DNA of 64,000 nucleotides, from positions 1-64,000 of the forward strand of contig JAJEGA010000090.1 of assembly GCA_022820125.1 (NCBI GenBank). Reading direction: 5' to 3'. The notes under the pieces were generated by a model, which was not told the origin of the DNA, did no database searches, and saw only the letters and a list, made by a program, of their open reading frames with translations. Each line of letters begins with the position of its first letter. Position 1 is the stretch's first letter. The DNA is from Anaerolineae bacterium (GTDB lineage Bacteria > Chloroflexota > Anaerolineae > Aggregatilineales > Phototrophicaceae). Made by a program: the position numbers and the translations under genes. Shown here piece after piece: positions 59,104 to 64,000 of the stretch.

Positions 59104-60486
59104 ATGTCCAATCAAACAGCCGTCTCAATCATTGGCGAATTTGTAGCAAATCGCCGCTACGAAGACCTTAGCGATCTCGCCATCACCCGCGCGCGCCAGG
59201 TCACGCTTGATTTCATCGGCACGATGCTGGGCGGATACCAGACCGAGCTGGGCGCGCTCGCCGCGGATTATGCCGCGCAAATGCAGCCGGGCGATGCGGC
59301 TTCAATCGTCGGCGATGGGCGGCGCAGCGCGGTCGAAGGCGCGGCTTTTGCCAACGCCACCATGGGCAAATTCCTCGGCATGGACGACTCGCATCGCACC
59401 GCGGGCCACGTCGCCTCGCAGCTTGTGCCGGCCGCGCTGGCGCTGGGCGAGACGCTTGGGCTCTCCGGCGAGCAATACATCCTGGCGCTGGCGGTTGGCT
59501 ACGATGTGATGGACATGATCCATTCCGCCGTCGACGGTTGGCAGCGCGAACGCGGGCTCGATCACAAGAGCCAAGCGGGGACGTTGGGCAGCGCGGCGAC
59601 CGCAGCCAAGGCGCTGGGCTTATCCGCCGAGAAGACGACCCAGGCCCTGGCGCTGGCGATGGACATGGCCTGCGGCACCGAGCAATACGTTTGGGATGCC
59701 GGCAGCTGCGACACCAAAGACCTGCTCGCTGGCTACGGCGCGCGCAACGGCATCCACGCCGCCAAAATGGCTGACTTCGGCTTTCGTGGACCGCCCGGCG
59801 CCCTCGATGGCGAATACGGTTATTTCCACGCTTTTGGACCTGGGTATGACCCCGCCTTCCTCGAGACGATGGATGGCGAGGCTTTGGCGCGCACCGGCTT
59901 CAAACCGCATGCCGGCTGCCGCCATGTTCACTCTTGCGTCGACGCCACGCATGACCTGCTCAAGTCCGGCGCGCCCGATCTCGCTGCCATCACCGCCATT
60001 GAAGTCGATACCTACCTGGAAGCGATCACACCCGAGTTCCGCGTCAACTACGAACCGCAGACGGTCGGTCAAGCCGGCTTCAGCCTGCCGGTCACCGTCT
60101 CCGTCATCTTGACGCGCGGCAGTTGGTTCCGCGAAGATATCGAAACTTTTGACGAGCCGGAACAGCGGCGCCTGCGTCAATTGGTCAAGGTCGGGCTCGA
60201 CGAAGACATCCAGGCTGGGCACCCCTTGACAAACGGCTGCGAAGTGCGCATCAAAACTGATGACGGCGCGCTATTCAAAGGGCGCGTCGAATTTGCCAAA
60301 GGCGAGCCGGAGAATATGCTGACGGAGGCCGAATTCGAAGAGAAGTTCCGCTACCTGGTCGGCGATATGCTGACGCCTGATCAAATCGCGCTCATACTGG
60401 ATCGCTGCAGCGCCCTGGAAAATCTCACCGATGTCGGCGAACTCGTCCAGCTCACCGTCCCGCAGCTTGAACTGGCGCTGAAGTAA
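59104..60486 (+). CDS. MmgE/PrpD family protein
   Basis: A 460-residue member of the 2-methylcitrate dehydratase / cis-aconitate decarboxylase / iminodisuccinate-epimerase family. Typical blocks are LDFIGTMLGGYQTELG, FANATMGKFLGMDDSHRT, HKSQAGTLGSAATAAKALGL, and KPHAGCRHVHSCVDATHDLL. The canonical methylcitrate gene neighbours (prpB, prpC) are absent, so an epimerase/lyase role on an acidic intermediate of the island is more likely than propionate metabolism. AAGGAG lies 8 bases before ATG. Confidence 0.9.
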   Translation: MSNQTAVSIIGEFVANRRYEDLSDLAITRARQVTLDFIGTMLGGYQTELGALAADYAAQMQPGDAASIVGDGRRSAVEGAAFANATMGKFLGMDDSHRTAGHVASQLVPAALALGETLGLSGEQYILALAVGYDVMDMIHSAVDGWQRERGLDHKSQAGTLGSAATAAKALGLSAEKTTQALALAMDMACGTEQYVWDAGSCDTKDLLAGYGARNGIHAAKMADFGFRGPPGALDGEYGYFHAFGPGYDPAFLETMDGEALARTGFKPHAGCRHVHSCVDATHDLLKSGAPDLAAITAIEVDTYLEAITPEFRVNYEPQTVGQAGFSLPVTVSVILTRGSWFREDIETFDEPEQRRLRQLVKVGLDEDIQAGHPLTNGCEVRIKTDDGALFKGRVEFAKGEPENMLTEAEFEEKFRYLVGDMLTPDQIALILDRCSALENLTDVGELVQLTVPQLELALK

Positions 60487-60509
60487 TGGCCCGCCGCCCA
60501 TCGAGACCG

Positions 60510-60581
60510 TGTAGGGGCGAGCCATCGGGTCGCCCGCCTGCCAGGAGCAAATCTGTAGGCGCGACTCTGTGAGTCGTCCAC
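60510..60581. repeat. R1 repeat, two copies
   Basis: A standard copy (60510-60537) and a divergent one (60554-60581, TGTAGGCGCGACTCTGTGAG then TCGTCCACC) whose arms changed together (CGACTC/GAGTCG), a compensatory pattern that suggests RNA or DNA pairing matters. Confidence 0.75.
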
Positions 60582-60592
60582 CGGAGCAAAAA

Positions 60593-61684
60593 ATGAAAAT
60601 AACCAAGATTACATCCACAATTGTCAAGATCTCGCGCAGCCGCGATTTAGCGACCGCCTACGGCGTCTCAACCTCGACCAATACTGTCGTCGTAAAAATG
60701 CAGACCGACGACGGCATCACCGGCATCGGGCAGACGGTCTCGCCCGGCGCCTGGGGCGGCGACACGGTCGAGACTATCAAGCACCACATTGACGATCTCC
60801 TGGCGCCGGCGCTGGTCGGTGAAGACCCCTTCAATATCGAGGGGGCGCATCAGCTTATGTTCCAAGCCCACCGCAATGCCGTCAACGCCCGCACCGCGCT
60901 TGATTTTGCGCTATGGGATATCAAAGGCAAAGCGCTTGGCGCGCCGGTGTACGAATTGCTGGGCGGCGCGTGCATGCCCGGCGCCGTATGCCATGGTTTC
61001 GTCGAGCGGCAGGCGCCAGAAGCGATGGCGGCGCGCATTCAAGAAATGACCGCGGAAGCCGGCTGGACCTGGTATAAAACCAAGATCGGCTTCACCGTCG
61101 AAGAAGATATCATCTGGTACCGTCAATTGCGCGAATTGGTCGGCGACGAGATCCGATTTCAGCTTGACGGCAATACCGGGTATACTCTCGGCGAGGGGGT
61201 GCAAGCGCTGACCGCATTGGAGCGTCTGGGCGGCGTCGCGCTCTTTGAGCAGCCGGTGCGATATCTCGATGAGATGGCGCATCTGGCGGCGCGCCTGGAG
61301 ACGCCCATTCAAGCCGACGAATCGACCGGCGGCGGCCCGCGCAGCGTCTACGAAATTGCGAGAGAACGAGCGGCGCATGTTTTGCATTACAAGATCCATC
61401 GTTATGGCGGCTTGCTGCCCTGCCAACGCATGTCGGCAATCGCCGAAGCCGCGGGCTTGGAGGTGTCGGTGGCGCCCTATTTCGATGTCATCGCCGCCGC
61501 CGCCGCGCACCTGGCCGCCGCCACGCCGATCGCCAAGTGGCCCGCCGGTTTCTCGGATATGACGGATTCGATACTCGCCGAGCCTTATGAACCCGACGGT
61601 CAGATACTCAAGCCGCCGCCGGGACCCGGGCTGGGCGTTGAAATTGATGAGGACAAACTCGCTTACTACGCCGCTCTGCAGTGA
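60593..61684 (+). CDS. Enolase-superfamily enzyme, muconate-cycloisomerase/dipeptide-epimerase type
   Basis: A 363-residue mandelate racemase/muconate lactonizing enzyme homologue starting at ATG 60593 (GGAG 6 bases upstream). Catalytic set: Lys162 and Lys164 (YKTKIGF), Mg ligands Asp192 (QLDGNTGY), Glu219 (LFEQPV) and Asp242 (QADEST), and Lys267 (HYKIHRYGG). The opposed Lys pair is typical of the muconate lactonizing subgroup, which includes L-Ala-D/L-Glu epimerases and N-succinylamino acid racemases. The presence of deacylases and a peptidase favours a dipeptide or N-acylamino acid substrate. Confidence 0.88.
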   Translation: MKITKITSTIVKISRSRDLATAYGVSTSTNTVVVKMQTDDGITGIGQTVSPGAWGGDTVETIKHHIDDLLAPALVGEDPFNIEGAHQLMFQAHRNAVNARTALDFALWDIKGKALGAPVYELLGGACMPGAVCHGFVERQAPEAMAARIQEMTAEAGWTWYKTKIGFTVEEDIIWYRQLRELVGDEIRFQLDGNTGYTLGEGVQALTALERLGGVALFEQPVRYLDEMAHLAARLETPIQADESTGGGPRSVYEIARERAAHVLHYKIHRYGGLLPCQRMSAIAEAAGLEVSVAPYFDVIAAAAAHLAAATPIAKWPAGFSDMTDSILAEPYEPDGQILKPPPGPGLGVEIDEDKLAYYAALQ

Positions 61685-61797
61685 CGCATTTGGCGAGAGT
61701 TCACAAGCGCGAGAGGAATAAGGAGGTCGCTATAGCCAAATTGTCTGCACGAATCATCTGTTAATATCTTGTCACGCAAACGCAGAAGGAGAGAACC

Positions 61798-63384
61798 GTG
61801 AAAACAGCAAGACTATTTCTACTTTTCAGCCTGGTCGCCCTCATCGGCGCCTTGGCGATTGTTCCGGCGACGGCGCAGGACGACATGTCCGAATTCGTCT
61901 TCGCCCACAGCGGGCCGATCCGCCCCATGGACGCCCACTCGCACTGGTATGGCTCCACCCACTGGATGCTGCGCCTATATTATGATTGCTTGATCGGGCG
62001 CGCGGCTGATGGCGATGGTTACGATGCCGAAGCGGCGCACAGCTGGGAAGCCGTCGACGACACCACCTGGCGCTTCCACCTGCGAGAAGGCAATACCTTC
62101 CACAATGGCGAGCCGGTCAACGCAGAAGCCATCAAGTGGAATATCGACCGCGTCCGCCACCCCATCGGCGATATCCCGCTCTACCAGCAATGGGCATTCG
62201 TCAAAGAAGTCATCGTCGTCGATGACCTCACTGTCGACATCACCACCGAACAGCCCCACGCCTACTTCGAGTATGACGTCAGCTACAATGGCTGCGAGTT
62301 GATACCGCCCGCCTACTTCGAAGAAGTCGGCCAGGAAGAATTCAACCGCAACCCGGTCGGCTCCGGTCCCTACACTTTGGTCGAATTCAGCGAGAATGAC
62401 CGCTATGTCTTTGAGGCTTGGGACGACTATCACAGCGGAAGACCCGAAGTGGACCGCGTCGTATTCCAGGTCATCCCCGAGCCGTCTGCGCAGGTCGCCG
62501 CGCTGCTCGCCGGGCAGATTGACATGATGACTGGCGTGCCCGTGCCCGACCGCGAAAACCTTGAAGCGGCCGACGGCATCAGCCTGCTCTATGGCAGCGC
62601 GAACGTCATGTACCACTACTACGCGCGCTCCAGCACCGATGGCGGCGCCATGTCCGAGACCTATCCCGGTTATGAGCCGGCCACGCTGGATGTCAACGTG
62701 CGTAAAGCCATCAGCCATGCGCTCGATCGGCACTTGCTGGCGGAAGTGCACGGCGCCGCTGAGCCACGCCTGGCGCGCGTCTGCTCCTACTATCCGGAAG
62801 GCTTCGCCGACAAATACGCCGATCCGGATGTCATCGCTGAATGGTACGATCCCGATCTGGCGCGTGAATATCTTGCGGCAGCCGGCTACGCCGAGGGTGA
62901 AGGACCCACCATTTATATGGATTCCCCCGCCGTTGGGCGCGGCGGCAGCGCCAAGGAAGTCTCCGAAGTGGCCGCCGCCCTGCTTGAAGAAGTTGGTTTC
63001 ACCGTTGACCTGACCGTCCGCGACGCCTCCGCATTCGCTGTTGAAGTACAGCGCAGCGGCAACAATCGCGAAATGATGCTGGCGGCGCTGGGCTGCGGCC
63101 CCGCTTTGCTGCCGCTCTTCTACCAATGCGACTGGTCCTCAGCCAATGACGCCATCTGCGTCGAGGAATGGGACGAAGTCGCGGACGCGATCCAGGTGAC
63201 CATTGATATGGACGCCCGGCTCGATCTCTGGGAACAGTGGTGGGAACACTACATCGATTACGCGCAGACGATCACGGTCTTCGAGATCACCAATGTCATG
63301 GCGCTGAATACAGCCGAGTTCGATTTCTCGCCACGCGCCGACGGCTGGATGATCTTCCGCGGTCTTGCACACGCGGATATGTAA
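61798..63384 (+). CDS. Peptide/nickel-type ABC transporter substrate-binding protein (SBP_bac_5)
   Basis: A 528-residue binding protein of family 5. The GTG start follows AAGGAG closely. Signal peptide KTARLFLLFSLVALIGALAI, cleaved near ATAQ. Family blocks: DDTTWRFHLREGNTFHNGEP, FNRNPVGSGPYTLVEF, DVNVRKAISHALDRHLLAEV. It delivers oligopeptides or similar compounds to the permease encoded next and probably feeds the enzymes of the upstream operon. Confidence 0.93.
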   Translation: MKTARLFLLFSLVALIGALAIVPATAQDDMSEFVFAHSGPIRPMDAHSHWYGSTHWMLRLYYDCLIGRAADGDGYDAEAAHSWEAVDDTTWRFHLREGNTFHNGEPVNAEAIKWNIDRVRHPIGDIPLYQQWAFVKEVIVVDDLTVDITTEQPHAYFEYDVSYNGCELIPPAYFEEVGQEEFNRNPVGSGPYTLVEFSENDRYVFEAWDDYHSGRPEVDRVVFQVIPEPSAQVAALLAGQIDMMTGVPVPDRENLEAADGISLLYGSANVMYHYYARSSTDGGAMSETYPGYEPATLDVNVRKAISHALDRHLLAEVHGAAEPRLARVCSYYPEGFADKYADPDVIAEWYDPDLAREYLAAAGYAEGEGPTIYMDSPAVGRGGSAKEVSEVAAALLEEVGFTVDLTVRDASAFAVEVQRSGNNREMMLAALGCGPALLPLFYQCDWSSANDAICVEEWDEVADAIQVTIDMDARLDLWEQWWEHYIDYAQTITVFEITNVMALNTAEFDFSPRADGWMIFRGLAHADM

Positions 63385-63391
63385 TATAATC

Positions 63392-63437
63392 ACCCCCCTC
63401 TAAATCTCCCCCCATCGCGAGGGGGGGAGACTTGGGT
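63392..63437. repeat. R2-like hairpin between binding protein and permease
   Basis: TCTCCCCCC (63405-63413) pairs with GGGGGGGAGA (63421-63430). It lies just past the binding-protein stop codon and has no T-run; like the hairpins in the other ABC operons it probably stabilises the upstream message. Confidence 0.6.
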
Positions 63438-63519
63438 AGCGCGTTGCGGTTGGGTTATGATTCTGCCACATCAAAGTGTCAGTAGAACGTAACCGGAAAC
63501 CGCGCTCGAATGCAGTCTG

Positions 63520-63566
63520 CCCCTCCCTGATGCTTCGGGGAGGGGGCCGGGGGAGGGGTTAGTTAG
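63520..63566. repeat. R2 hairpin repeat, copy upstream of permease
   Basis: CCCCTCCCTGA, loop, CGGGGAGGGG, then CCGGGGGAGGGGTTAGTTAG. The tail matches the copies at 164-205 and 1842-1890. Its GGGAGGGG may serve as a distant ribosome binding site for the ATG at 63572. Confidence 0.6.
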
Positions 63567-63571
63567 CAACC

Positions 63572-64000
63572 ATGCGCGGATTCTTCATCAGCCGAATGGC
63601 GCAGTTGGTCGTGACCATGTTTATCGTATCCGTGGTCGTCTTCTTCATCCTGCGCCTCAGCGGCGACCCCATCCTGGTTGTAGCGCCCGATTTCTTCAGC
63701 GAGGAGCAAATCGAGCAAATGCGCAAGTTTTGGGGCTTCGACCGACCGATCGGCGAGCAATACCTCAACTTCGTCACCAAAGCGATCACCGGCAATTTCG
63801 GCAAATCGTATCTCGCGAAACGCCCGGCCATGGAGCTCGTCTTTGAACGCCTGGGCTACTCCTGGATACTGGCGGCGGCCGCGGCCGCCATCGGCTTAAC
63901 GATCGCCGTTCCGCTCGGCATCCTTTCCGCCTTGAAGCGAAACAGCTTTATCGACTTGGTCATCACCTCGATGTCGTCCTTGGGCACCGCCATGCCCAGC
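63572..64000 (+). CDS. DppB/OppB-type ABC transporter permease, N-terminal part
   Basis: The first 143 residues of an inner-membrane permease; the gene runs off the window. The start reads RGFFISRMAQLVVTMFIVSV and then FFILRLSGDPILVVAP, the conserved DppB opening. The GNFGKSYLAKRPAMELVFER block before the second helix and LTIAVPLGILSALKRNSFID also match. It partners with the binding protein upstream. Confidence 0.93.
   Translation, partial: MRGFFISRMAQLVVTMFIVSVVVFFILRLSGDPILVVAPDFFSEEQIEQMRKFWGFDRPIGEQYLNFVTKAITGNFGKSYLAKRPAMELVFERLGYSWILAAAAAAIGLTIAVPLGILSALKRNSFIDLVITSMSSLGTAMPS

Overview
The window looks like a chromosomal segment of an uncultured, high-GC, heterotrophic bacterium, most likely a member of the Chloroflexota (Anaerolineae-like). 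The case rests on several features: three sugar ABC importers and one peptide-type ABC importer of the kind abundant in that phylum; a pair of Cys-bounded beta-sandwich-like modules of a type I recognise from Chloroflexota exported proteins; a complete methylmalonyl-CoA mutase/MeaB set; and GC-rich hairpin repeats between genes. No rRNA, tRNA or CRISPR was found. Taxonomy is inference.

Layout. 1-146: inner end of an IS3-type insertion sequence, cut by the window. 226-3914 (minus): part of a myo-inositol catabolic cluster (iolG, iolC, iolB) with a ClbS/DinB-like gene between. 4068-4460: small ORF plus a probable RelE-type toxin remnant. 4770-11608: cytochrome P450, methylmalonyl-CoA mutase small and large subunits, a GYD protein, MeaB and a YbjQ protein. 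11618-15799: GlpD, a secreted dienelactone-hydrolase-like protein and GpmI. 15944-19680 (minus): UDP-sulfoquinovose synthase translationally coupled to an 851-residue GT-C-like membrane protein. 20010-22666: MFS exporter, DapA-family lyase and a decayed SDR gene. 22682-28490 (minus): an ABC sugar importer followed by a dehydrogenase and an esterase-like hydrolase, with a good promoter and a rho-independent terminator. 28552-31549: amino-acid-type binding protein, VOC protein, and a Rieske/amidohydrolase pair. 31681-36084: second sugar ABC importer plus an AGE-family epimerase carrying an in-frame stop. 36081-38716 (minus): class C serine hydrolase and MFS. 38831-49088: two adjacent aminotransferase homologues (one without the PLP lysine) and three tandem paralogous 835-residue membrane proteins with signs of gene conversion. 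49231-64000: SDR, Ldh-type dehydrogenase, S9 peptidase, two AspA/DoeB-like deacylases (one without zinc ligands), MFS, ornithine-cyclodeaminase-like protein, M24 hydrolase, MmgE/PrpD, an enolase-superfamily enzyme and a peptide-type ABC importer running off the edge.

The last region is the most system-like part. Its deacylase, cyclodeaminase-like and M24 genes are the families that build the ectoine-utilisation (Eut/Doe) route, here joined to a dehydratase, an enolase-superfamily enzyme, a peptidase and an importer. It therefore looks like a peptide or N-acyl amino acid catabolic island. Its intergenic gaps contain a 28-bp hairpin repeat, in places tandemly arrayed with a 40- or 42-bp period just upstream of ribosome binding sites. 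Twice in the window an enzyme gene sits beside a homologue that has lost its catalytic residues (aminotransferases at 39-41 kb, deacylases at 53-55 kb), which suggests retained non-catalytic partners.
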